In this document: piece by piece, positions 1 through 9,578 of the stretch
Position numbering within the stretch: position 1 is the first letter of the stretch
Layout: every line of letters begins with the position of its first letter
Assembly (NCBI GenBank): GCA_020746995.1
Contig: JAGPXD010000006.1
Span: 2,170,001-2,234,000 of the forward strand
Length of the DNA: 64,000 bases
Direction: 5' to 3'
Source of the DNA: Plectosphaerella cucumerina
Lineage: Eukaryota > Ascomycota > Sordariomycetes > Glomerellales > Plectosphaerellaceae
Notes under the pieces: model-generated
Told to the model about the DNA's origin: nothing
The model's input: the letters and a program-made list of their open reading frames with translations, nothing else
Databases searched by the model: none
Made by a program: the position numbers and the translations under genes

Positions 1-1450
1 TCTCTACAAGTACTTCTGCCAGGTCAGCCGGGGGTCCGGCCGGGCGGTCTTTTGACCATGACAACAGCTGGCCGCAAGCATCTGACGACGATGACTCGCG
101 CAGTAATGTCTTGAATGCTGAAGCCATTCCCGCCCAGCGCTGTACCTGTATGACCAAGTCCCCGCGGACTCTCCCTCCCTGGACTGTCTGTCTGTCTGCC
201 CCGGCCGCAGCTCCGACCGGCCCTTGTCGGCCAACTCCTTCTCGGGTCGGTAATTTGCCCTGGGCGGAGGCCGGTCGGCCAGCAAACCTCGTGACGCCCG
301 CTGCTGTCTGGCGAGGGGCCGAGGGATGAGGAGCCACCGCGCTGTTCCTGCAGACGACGAGGGTGTGGTGGCTGGTCCCTGCAGGCCTCTCGCGGCCACT
401 ATTGACAGACTATCTGCCCGGCGCCTGTGCGGGGAGCAAATTGACAGCCCTATAATACGGATGCCATACTCATAACGTCCGACCGTTGGAAATGATATTG
501 ACAACGGCGGCGGGCATCTTGCAGCACTGCTCAGGTGTCCTGCTGAGAAGGCGTCGTCGTCGCGATGAGGCATCAATCCATCGATCCGCGCAGCAGCAGC
601 AAGCAGCAGCACCCGCTGGCCCACAAGGTCTTGCAAGAGACTGCGGAAACCAGAGTCGACGTTTCACCAGACCGCCCGGCCCGCAGAGATCAGGCGAGAG
701 ACGCTGAGACGGTCCATGCACGGGACGAGCCGGGGGGCAAAGCCAGCTTCTAGAAGACCTGGGGTCGGGGACATTGGGCCTTGGCTCCTCATCTGTTCGC
801 CCCGTGCCGATACGACAAGACACGGCCCTGGTTTTGTGTGGTCGCATCTGCCCATCAGTCGAAATGACGACCGGGGGGGGGGGGGGGGGGGGGGGGGTAA
901 AGGTTTTGATGTCAGCGTCGACATGTCATGCATGCACGGCGCGTGTGTGTGTTCCTGAATTCTGTGGCGGCGCCCTCCCCTCGGCCGGGCCAAGACGTCC
1001 GTCTGAACAATGCCGGCCGACGACTGCCCGGGGGCCTCGGGAAAGGGGGTCACCAGCGTCGCAATATCTGGTGAGGGACACACCTCCCTCCCCGGACAAG
1101 CTTTGGCTGTGAAACGGCCAGGCCAACGGTGAGGGCAAAGTCTCTTTGGGCCGATGCTGACCTACTGTATCAGAAGTTTGCTCTCGCAATGCACCCAGGA
1201 CACACTTTTTAGCCAGCTGCCTGCTTCGTTCATCTCGATGGGCTCGACCGGTTATCAATCAGAACTCACAGACGCGGACGGGGCATACTCCGGTATTGAC
1301 CGCACACGGGCGCGTGCCTGAGAATGATGGCTGACGGGGAGCTTGGACAGAAGATGAACAGCACGGAGACGTCACAGGCACGGCAAGCAGGCGGTTGAGC
1401 ACGACCAGCGCGGTTTGCGTATCCCCCGTTCTATTACAGCGTCATCATGG
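1..1450. other. intergenic, no gene seen
   Basis: No reading frame here has a domain, family resemblance or convincing splice structure. The open frames are short, overlap one another on both strands, and are what GC-rich DNA gives by chance. The only distinct structure is a run of 25 G (listed separately). The right end adjoins the 3' end of the minus-strand AAA ATPase gene. Confidence 0.6.
873..897. repeat. homopolymer of 25 G
   Basis: An uninterrupted run of 25 guanines on the plus strand lies in non-coding DNA. Runs of this length are unstable in replication and error-prone in sequencing, so the exact length should be treated as uncertain. Confidence 0.95.
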
Positions 1451-3463
1451 TCACTTATCAACCAGGTCCTCCCAGGTGCCGTCGTCCACCATGTTCTGCC
1501 GTCCCAGGGACGTGAGCTCGACCGTCCGCAGGAGGATGGACTGCGTCAGAGCCACCCCCTGGTCGACGGCGAGGCTCAGCGCCAGCCGCACGGCATTCTT
1601 GATCTGTCGCCCGTTCAGGTGCTGCGCGGCGAGCTCGTCGCAGTCAATGTCCGAGGCGCCGGCGCCAGCGATGCCGTCGAGCTGGCTGCGCCAGACCTGG
1701 GCTCTAGCGGACCGGCTGAGGGCCTCGAACCGCATGGCGAGGGTGACGCGGCTTTCGAAGGCGGGGTCGAGGCTGCGAACGCGGTTGGTGGTGAGGAAGA
1801 GGATGCCTGGATGGTATTCTAGGATGCGCAGCATGACGCAGACCATGGAATTGCGAACCAGATCGGAGCTGCTCCGTGTCTCGAGGAAGACGTCTGCCTC
1901 GTCGAGAACGGCCAGGGCGTTCCACTCGGCACACAGGTCCAGGACGTCGGTGAGACGAGCCTCGAGATCGTCGGGGGTGACGCCCAGCTCCCCCATGGTC
2001 ACGTAGTAGAGCGGACGGTGGAGGACCTCCGCTATGGCTTCAGCCGTGAGGGTCTTACCGACGCCTGGAGGGCCATGGAGGAGGAAAATGAGGCCGCCCT
2101 GCTTTCCGCCGATGAGGTCCTGGGTCTGGGGCGTCGATGTGCCTGTGCCGGTGCCGCTGCGGACGACGGCGCGAATGAGCTGCTTCCGCTCCTGCGACAG
2201 AACGAGACGATCAAAGGCTTGGTCCTGGAAGTCGATGGGGGACAGGCCGTCGACGAGGACGTGGCCCCAGGCTTTGGCGGTGAAGCTGAAGCCCACCAAT
2301 GCCGGCCAACACGTCATGACAAACTCGTCGGGGACCTGGTCCCAGAGAATGAGGGCGTCGCTCCCGGGAGGCTCGGACTGGATTCTCCTCTTGGACATCC
2401 ACTGTCTGTACCGCCCTGCGAGCTGGATAATGGCCAACGTGGCCTCGTCGACACCCTGGCAGGGATGATGGCCCAGCGATGCACCCCGCGCCATGTCCAC
2501 CATGATACGGCCGCCAGTTAGTGACTGGGCACCGCTTGTCGCCATGGACATGACGGCGCCGTTCTGCCGGGGCCGGGTATGGTGGAGGAAGAAGCTGCCG
2601 GGCGAGTAGGCCAGGTACTTTGCGCCACCAAGGGCGTACCGGACGGCGTCTTCGGCCCTTGACTGCAGCGACTGTCGTTCGGCCTCGGGTACGGGGCGGT
2701 AGGAAAAGTCGGACAGGCTACGGGTCCGCACGCCGTTCCAGGCGGATATGACTTCGGAGAAGGAGGCGATGGAGAAATGGTCGCCGAGGGGGACGACAAC
2801 TTCCAGGGTGACGTGGAAGATCTTCTGGGAGCCGAGGAGGTTGCGCCTCTCCTCGAAGAAGGCGTCCGTCACGCGGAAGGCGCAGGTTGTCGTCCCGGAG
2901 AGGATGGAGGCCTGGACGGGGACGTCGGGCCTGAAGAGCTCGCTCAGGGCGGAGAAGGAGATTTGCCCCTTGGCGATGAGCGAGCGGGCTTCCTGGATGG
3001 AGTCACGATGGATGGCCTCGATCCGTACGATGAGGTCGTCTAGACCGGCGATACGGATAGATCCCGCCGCGGATCCTGGGAGGAAACCGAAGCCGGACAG
3101 GAGGTCGAGGGTATGTCGGCGCCAGTACTGCTCAAAGACGGGAGAGGGGTCGGCGAGACCGGCGTTGTATTTCCCGAGGGCGTGCTGGAGGCATCGCAGG
3201 CGGGGGAGGATGTGGAAGATCTTGTCCGCTGTTGCGCGCGAGGCGTGGGGGGAGGAGAGGTAGGTTCCGATGACGGTGCGGAGGGAGACTGTGCCGGGGC
3301 GGGGTTCGAGGGGAGGGAAGTGGAATTCGATCTTGTCTGGGGTCTCATCTTGGTTATGGATGAGGAAGGGTTCTTGAGGCTCGAGGTTTGGGGAGGGTGA
3401 CGGCTGGCGGGAGATGCCTCCGCGCCGTGGGAGGGGAGGGAGGGGAGGTGGAAGGGGTGCCAT
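1451..3463 (-). CDS. AAA+ ATPase, fungal DUF7025-type architecture
   Basis: This is a single-exon 670-residue protein starting at a true ATG. The C-terminal third is an AAA+ module. It has a Walker A GPPGVGKT near residue 463, a Walker B LAVLDEADVF about 60 residues later, a sensor-1-like stretch (FLTTNR), and a DPAFESRV arginine-finger/SRH region. The N-terminal 400 residues match in style the long N-terminal region (DUF7025) found before the AAA module in a large fungal family of unknown substrate. The extreme N-terminus is proline-rich. ATP hydrolysis is a safe inference; the remodelled substrate is unknown. No membrane segment or signal peptide is seen, so it is probably soluble. It is transcribed divergently from the Smr gene. 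Such ATPases are often expanded and poorly conserved between species. Confidence 0.85.
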   Translation of the reverse strand: MAPLPPPLPPLPRRGGISRQPSPSPNLEPQEPFLIHNQDETPDKIEFHFPPLEPRPGTVSLRTVIGTYLSSPHASRATADKIFHILPRLRCLQHALGKYNAGLADPSPVFEQYWRRHTLDLLSGFGFLPGSAAGSIRIAGLDDLIVRIEAIHRDSIQEARSLIAKGQISFSALSELFRPDVPVQASILSGTTTCAFRVTDAFFEERRNLLGSQKIFHVTLEVVVPLGDHFSIASFSEVISAWNGVRTRSLSDFSYRPVPEAERQSLQSRAEDAVRYALGGAKYLAYSPGSFFLHHTRPRQNGAVMSMATSGAQSLTGGRIMVDMARGASLGHHPCQGVDEATLAIIQLAGRYRQWMSKRRIQSEPPGSDALILWDQVPDEFVMTCWPALVGFSFTAKAWGHVLVDGLSPIDFQDQAFDRLVLSQERKQLIRAVVRSGTGTGTSTPQTQDLIGGKQGGLIFLLHGPPGVGKTLTAEAIAEVLHRPLYYVTMGELGVTPDDLEARLTDVLDLCAEWNALAVLDEADVFLETRSSSDLVRNSMVCVMLRILEYHPGILFLTTNRVRSLDPAFESRVTLAMRFEALSRSARAQVWRSQLDGIAGAGASDIDCDELAAQHLNGRQIKNAVRLALSLAVDQGVALTQSILLRTVELTSLGRQNMVDDGTWEDLVDK

Positions 3464-4070
3464 TGGGGATTTTCGAGGCTGTGAAGTGTTGTGAGATGTT
3501 CCAGAGCATGAGAGATGTCACCGGGAGACGTCTTTGTTACTTATCATCATGGTGGTGTTGTGATAGATTGCAGCTGCCTGGGAGCCAAGCCTGGCATCTG
3601 GTGCCTGGATGCGAGTGATGGGGCGTTTGGAGCATGGTAATCATGCAGAAGGACGCGTTCTTCTGGTGAACAGGGGAACTGTCGTCGTAAGCTATGGTGA
3701 GGCCAAGATCGCAAAGTTGATGGAGTCGTAGGCTGCTGTTTAACACCAGCGGAAGATCGGTGCGAATTGGCCGGTGCCTGGTTGTCGTCGGAATCGCATC
3801 CTGATTGGTCACGATCCTCGCGATCGCCAGGAACATGACCTGAAAATGGCGGGAGTTCCCTGAAAGCCGAGAAGACGGGGTGACCTCATCTGCCGGCCAG
3901 CGCAGCGCCATACCAGGCCAGGGTCCAATCTGCCGACCAAGTGCTAGCTTCGCGTCCTCTGGCCAGGCCTCGTCCTCAATCCGCTCGCTCCTTCTCGGAA
4001 AAGACTCTCGCGCTCCTCACCTCCTCAGTCGCGATAATTGCGCAGCCGCCCCGGCCCAGCCTCCGACACA
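3464..4070. promoter_or_regulatory. divergent intergenic region, AAA ATPase / Smr gene
   Basis: This stretch of 607 bp separates two genes transcribed away from each other, so it should hold both promoters and 5' leaders. No coding frame is supported. I see no clear TATA box or known factor site. Confidence 0.5.
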
Positions 4071-4904
4071 ATGGCCATTCCCATGAACCGTCTTGGCGGT
4101 CGCGGTCAGTCCAGCGTCTCCCGTCCCCCTGTCACCCGCCGTCGCATCCGCTAACTTGAACCCTCCCCGCCCACAGCCTTCAAGCGCGCCGACAACGACG
4201 ACGACGAGACGGAGCGCGAGTACGACCGCCTCCGCGACCTCGCCCGCGCCGAGGCCGAGAAACGCAACTCCTGCTTCGACCGCTCCCAGGAAGCCTACCG
4301 CTCCGGCGACGGCGGTGCCGCCAAAGCCCTCTCCAACGAGGGCAAGCAGCACGCCTCGCGCATGGACGACTATAACCGCCAGGCCTCCGAGTTCATCTTC
4401 CGCGCCAACAACGCACCCGGTGAAGTGGACGAGGACGAGATCGATCTGCACGGGCAGCATGTCGATGAGGCGGAGCAGATCCTCGAGCAGCGCGTTCGTG
4501 CGGACAGGGACAGGGGCGCGTCGCATGTGTATGCGATTGTTGGAAAAGGCAATCACAGCGCCAGGGGCGTGCAGAAGCTCAAGCCGGCGGTGGAGAAGCT
4601 GTGTCGCGAGCTGGGGCTGAAGTATGCGACGGATGAAGAGAACACGGGAAGGATTCTGATTAACCTGCAGGGAGGGGAGGCTGTTATGCCGCCGCATGGG
4701 CAGCAGCATCATGGCCAACAGCAGCATCATGGCCAGCAGCAGCAGCATCACGGCCAGCAGGGACAGTACGGCGGACACCAGCAGCAGCAGCAGCCGTCGC
4801 ACCACCAGCAGAACCAGCAGCAGCAGCACCAGCAGGACGACGGCGCGGACCTGCTTGCCAAGCTGGTTCGCAAGTTGGAGAAGAGCTGCTGCATGGTCAT
4901 GTAG
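4071..4904 (+). CDS. DUF1771-Smr domain protein with Q/H-rich region and C-terminal CaaX box
   Basis: Two exons (4071-4104, 4177-4904) give 253 residues. The 72-nt intron has a GCTAAC branch site; without splicing the frame meets a TAA. Residues about 20-85 form the DUF1771 helical extension (EREYDRLRDLARAEAEKR). Residues about 100-180 form the Smr domain, with the hallmark DLHG at 101-104 and a GKGNHS loop. Smr domains are RNA/DNA endonuclease-type folds that in eukaryotes act in RNA surveillance and ribosome quality control. The tail is rich in Q, H and G, then ends KSCCMVM. The last four residues, CMVM, fit a farnesyl-type CaaX box and follow another cysteine, so membrane attachment is possible. 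Family assignment is firm; the nuclease activity and lipidation are inference. Confidence 0.88.
4690..4845 (+). repeat. CAG/CAT-rich imperfect repeat encoding Q/H/G tract
   Basis: Imperfect repeats of a CAGCAGCATCATGGC-like unit, then a CAG-rich stretch, encode a glutamine-histidine-rich linker inside the Smr gene between the Smr domain and the C-terminal helix. Such tracts vary in length between strains. Confidence 0.85.
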
Positions 4905-6263
4905 AGTGTGTGGTGCGTGGCTCGAGGGGATCTACGGGGGTAGAAGTGTATGTATTGAGGATGCCGCCACTTCATTGGATGCTTGGGGGCGACGATATGG
5001 ACATATTTTGCTATTTACAGACTCTACTAGGACTAATCATCAGAATCAGCTTGGATATTTGGCAGAGGAATGGGTTGCTGGTTTGTGAACTTGCTACCTG
5101 GCGGTTGGCAGATGAGGCATGCCTTGATTCCCTGGGCAGACTCTGAGCGGTAGACTCTCCAAAGGGGGCTGCTGCTGGCGGTAAAGAGAAGGGCCAGAAG
5201 ACCAAGTCTTGCTACTCTCCGCCAACTGTGCGAAGAAGACACATTGGCCCTTCGATATTCTGCCGCCCTCGCAAAGATGCCCTGTTAACTGCTCAAGGCA
5301 CGCACGACCTGGAGCTCCAGTTGAAGAACCAGAAGAACGGCGGGAAACAACCGCAGAGGAAATCGCGGGGCCAGGCTTCCTCTTCGGCCGTGTCTCTTGA
5401 TCGAACCTCCTTATGACTCGCCCACTTCCACTGCCGAGATCTCGGCCTGCGGATCATCCCGCCCACCCTTGGCGCCCGGCATCTGGCCGCGGGGGGCAGC
5501 AGGATTGCTGTACATCTAACACTCCGGAAGCCAGTCCGCCGCGCGAATCGGGCAAAGTCAGCCGTGCGGATCGGGCATCTGGTGGCTGTGGAGGTTACGT
5601 TACGACTCGGGCGTCTCATGTGTGGCCCATGTGCAGATCTTGGCCCCATTTCCCATAACAGATATCAGCTCGCTTTCGGGTCGGCAAGATCACGGGCTTG
5701 TAAAGATCCCGGAATGCCGACCAGACATGACGGGAGAGCGCCGAGATGCCGCGGGGGGCGTATTGGAGATGGAGCCATCGTGACGATCAGTCGCTGGCGA
5801 TCCGCACGGCATGCAATGCTGTGGAGAAGACGACACAGGACGGCAGGGCTTTCATTGCGGACTTTGACTCAGTTCATCTGCAGGAGACAGGCGAACTTTG
5901 GGGGTAATCCGCAGGTTTTGGGCGGGATGGGTTGTTCTCATGTGTAGGGCGCAGACGAGTCTTGTTTGAGGAGCAGGCACGGAGTCTAGGATGTGTCCGT
6001 TTACGAGTACGGAGGTGCAGGTACGGACTTTTGTTTGTCCACTGTCGTCATGAAGCAGGATATATGTGATGATGACTCGGGTTGCAATTATTGCGAGAAG
6101 TGTGCAAGAATACTTAAGGCCGTGGTGACGAACGTGATCAGAGAGGCGGTAATCCTACAGGGAACACCAAATCATCCGCAAGTCGACATAACCCAACCAT
6201 AACTTAACTTTCCTGAGCTCTAAACATCATTCTTGACATCATTCTGTGAGAAACAGCCCAAGT
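4905..6263. other. intergenic, no gene seen
   Basis: This stretch of 1.36 kb lies between the Smr gene and the P450, both on the plus strand. Small open frames up to about 127 codons occur, without domain, codon pattern or splice support. It presumably contains the Smr 3' UTR and the P450 promoter. Confidence 0.5.
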
Positions 6264-7936
6264 ATGGCTGGCTTCAGAGACCTCGTCGCCTCGCGCCTCT
6301 CTGCTCTGACCCCCGCGTCAGCAGTCCTCCTTGTCCCCGTGGCGGTAAGTAAACAATTCAACCCGTAGACATGAGCAAGACACAGGACCCAGAGCCTCGA
6401 GCCAGCATCTGACACCTTGCTTCACACAGGCCCTGCTCGTCTACCTTGGCCTCGTCCTCTATCGACTTACCTTCCACCCCCTCGCCCGCTTCCCCGGCCC
6501 CAAACTCAACGCCGCCACACGTCTCCCCTTCCTCGTTCAGAACAACCTACAAGGAACCTTCATCAAGACCGCCGCACCAAAGCTCCATGAAGAATATGGC
6601 CCCATGGTCCGCGTCGCCCCTGACCGCCTCCTCGTCGACGGCTCCATCGCCTTCCCCGAAATATTCGGCCGGCGCCCCAACGAGTCAGAATTCGGCAAGA
6701 CGGTCGAGTTCTACGGTCCCGAGAGAGTCGGCATCTTCTCCGCCTTCCGGGAAGATCACCGCCGTCAGCGCCGCCTCATGGCCCACGCCTTTTCCGAAAG
6801 CGCCCTCACCGAGCAGGAGGGCTACATCAAGAAATACGTCGACCTCTTCATCTCTCGCCTCAAGGAGAAATCAGCCAGCAACGGCGTCCCCGCAGACATG
6901 ACGCAGTGGTTCAACTTTCTCACCTTTGACATCATTGGCGAGCTCGCCTTCGGTGACCCGTTCTACTCCCTCGAGAAGAGCAACTACCACCCCTGGATTG
7001 CCATGATCTTCCAGAGCATCAAGGGCGTGGGGCTGATCATGTTCCTCGTCAACTATCCCCTCTTGAAGCCCCTCATTCTCTTCATCGGTGGCCAGACGCT
7101 GGAGATTAAGAAGCAGTCCAGGCAGCTCGCGGCCGAGAAGACGGACAAGCGTATTGCCCTGGGCACTGAGACGCGCAAGGACTTCATGACGTACATTCTG
7201 CGCAACAACAAGGATGGTCTGGGCATGAGCCATGGAGAGATTCTGGTTAACGCAGAGGGGTTCATCATCGCCGGCAGCGAGACGACCGCCACTGCCTTGT
7301 CGGGACTGATTTTCCATCTCGGACAGAACCCTGAGGTGTATCGCATTCTTGCCGAAGAAGTCCGCGGATCATGGACGTCGGAGGAAGAGATCACCATGAA
7401 GTCCACAGCGCCCCTGCAGTACCTCCACGCCTGTCTCGAGGAGATCCTCCGCATGTACCCGCCTGCAGCTGAGATCCCACCCCGAGTTTCCCCTGGCGCC
7501 GTCATCAACGGCCAATACATTCCCAAAGGCGTAGGTCACACAACACGGAAGATTCTCTGAGAACATCAGAACTGACACGAGAATACAGACCTACATCACC
7601 GTCTCAGCCTGGGCTACATTCCGCTCCGCCCGCAACTTCACCGACCCCTTGCAGTTCAAGCCGCAGCGTTTCCTCCCACAGACACACCCTCTGTACGAGA
7701 CGCGCTACGCCAACGACAACAAGGCAGCGTTCAAGCCCTTCTCCGCAGGGCCGCGAGACTGCATCGGCAAGAACTTGGCCTACGCTGAGATGAGGCTGGC
7801 AATTGCTCGACTGTTGTGGAACTTTGACATGAAGCTTGAGCAGGGTCAGGACGACTGGGTGGACAAACAGAGGACGTTTGTGGTGTATGAGAAGGGGCCT
7901 CTGATGGTTAAGCTGCATCCTCGTGTGGGGGCCTAG
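6264..7936 (+). CDS. cytochrome P450 monooxygenase, CYP65/isotrichodermin C-15 hydroxylase-like
   Basis: Three exons (6264-6344, 6430-7530, 7589-7936) give 509 residues, normal for a microsomal fungal P450. An N-terminal hydrophobic helix (about residues 20-38) followed by a proline-rich hinge (FPGPK) indicates ER anchoring. All catalytic landmarks are present: the I-helix AGSETT near 305-310, the K-helix ExxR at E365-R368, a PERF-like FKPQRF, and the heme loop FSAGPRDCIG with ligand Cys452. The C/K-helix sequences resemble CYP65-type enzymes, so it probably hydroxylates a secondary metabolite or xenobiotic using NADPH-P450 reductase. No polyketide synthase, terpene synthase or other biosynthetic gene lies nearby, so the substrate cannot be inferred from context. 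Without splicing, exon 2 reads into a stop just after the second donor. Confidence 0.93.
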
Positions 7937-8564
7937 GCTGGCTCACTCGGATGCTGTCCGCCACCTGATGGCACACTTCGATGGGATCTGATCGGTAGTT
8001 CTGACGTGGTGCATCCCTTGCGAGGTTCATATGGTGAGACTCAGTCTCAGCGACAAGATTGCATACTAGAGAGGATATACAATCTCATTGATAAGAACCA
8101 TGGCACAAAGTCTGGATTGAAGATGAAACTTCAGGACGCATGAAGCAGCATGACAACCCTTTGAGAAAGCGAGCCTAAGTCTACCAAGACACATGTTATT
8201 CTGACTATGACCGTCATGTTATCATCATAGAATTCCAAAGTTGCCCAGTCAAAGGGGTGTATAAGCGAAATAGACATCAAAGCCCCAGCCATGATGAAGC
8301 AGTCTCGCCGTGGTCAGCGGCCAGCTCTGGCCCCTATTCAAACAAAACTCAGGGGCGCCGCACGGACCAAATATCACCCGCCACATTCCTCCAGCCACAC
8401 ATCTTATCGGCCAAGCCACACCTGGCCGCCATCCCGAACCTGGCAGTGACGGTGGTCGAGAGCTTCCAAAGAAATTTCCGTCATCGCATCGAGTCTCAGC
8501 ATCCGCATCCGCATCCCTATCTCAACACACCCCGAATCTCTTCGATCAACCCCCTCACATCACA
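7937..8564. other. intergenic, P450 3' end to TIM9 promoter
   Basis: These 628 bp hold no supportable gene. The stretch just before the TIM9 ATG is CA-rich, as is common for fungal 5' leaders. Confidence 0.5.
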
Positions 8565-9016
8565 ATGGACGGGTAAATCAACCTTGGAACGCCTCGGAAA
8601 AGGGGCGCGACCCCTTACTGTTCGAGCATTCCCGCTGACCTTACCCCCTTCCAGACTCACGAAAGCCGAGGAGAACCAGCTCCAGCAGCGCCTCCAGAAG
8701 CGCCAGGTCAAGGAGTTCATGAACGTAAGCACCGCCGCCTCCCAGCGATCCCACCAACCTCAAAACATCTGTCCCCGCGCCAAACGACCCTCTCCAAGCA
8801 TTGACTGACGCGCCCCCTCCACTCCAGATCTTCGGCAACGTCGTCGACCACTGCTTCTCCTCCTGCATCGAGGACTTCACCTCAAAGTCCCTCTCCTCCC
8901 GCGAGACCGGCTGCATCACCCGCTGCGTCCAGAAGCAGATGTTCTCCCAGCAGCGCCTGAGCGAGCGCTTCCAGGAGCACAACGCCGCCATGACCGCGCA
9001 GATGCAGAACCAGTAA
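8565..9016 (+). CDS. tim9: mitochondrial intermembrane-space chaperone Tim9
   Basis: Three exons (8565-8572, 8655-8724, 8828-9016) give 88 residues, the size of yeast Tim9 (87). Exon 1 codes for only two and two-thirds codons. The protein carries the small-Tim twin CX3C motif: CFSSC and CITRC, whose four cysteines form two disulfides through the Mia40/Erv1 relay. The surrounding helices (KRQVKEFM, LSERFQEHNAAM) match Tim9 rather than Tim8, Tim10 or Tim13. Tim9 pairs with Tim10 in a hexameric chaperone that carries hydrophobic carrier proteins from the TOM complex to the TIM22 translocase. There is no cleavable presequence, as expected for this family. Splice sites and frame agree at every junction. 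Confidence 0.95.
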
Positions 9017-9578
9017 GGCGACAAAGTAAAGAGGAAAAGGGCGAATAATGAACGAGCCTGCGACGAATACGCACCCGGCGGAGAGACGGGCGGGACACGC
9101 TTGGCGCACGAGACGGGAGATTACCCAAGTCCAACATGTAACAACAGAAGAAACCGGCGGCGTCGGAGGGGATATGTTCTCCCGGCTCGATGGCCGCCCT
9201 GTATGAAGCGGAAGAGGCAGGCAAGCTCTTCATTGTACACCATCCCGTCGGGGAATATGTATAGATACTGAGGCACGCGTTTTGCCGCCTCGAATAATTG
9301 GCGGCGAGGGATGCCCAATTTCTACTCCATGACTTTTTACACACACTGGTTCACATGCGAAGCTCTGTTCGAAATGCCGGGTATCGTCGCGGTTCGAGTA
9401 CCTGATTCTACCTGTATCGAATATGCCAGCCACCAGCTCGGCGCGCGGCCCTATCCATGTCCAGCAATACCATCATCTTGCCTGTGAAAACGCAAATAAG
9501 AACTCTGCCAACGCCTGAAGCCCTTTTTCTACACGGGGCCGGGAGGCGGCCCTTGCCATATGTATCCTCCGCTTGCTA
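9017..9578. other. convergent 3' intergenic region TIM9/NUP192
   Basis: TIM9 and NUP192 run towards each other here, so this is mostly the two 3' UTRs. No coding potential is supported. Confidence 0.5.

Noticed and set aside
1451..3463. Bcs1-type mitochondrial AAA protein
   Set aside because: No N-terminal membrane helix or BCS1_N region; the long N-terminal domain fits the DUF7025-AAA family instead.
4017..4829. 270-codon minus-strand frame opposite the Smr gene
   Set aside because: The leucine-rich N-terminus is the antisense of CAG repeats; the sense strand has a clear Smr domain.
6264..7936. P450 as part of a secondary-metabolite cluster
   Set aside because: Neighbours are an Smr protein, TIM9 and a nucleoporin; no synthase, transporter or cluster regulator is within reach.
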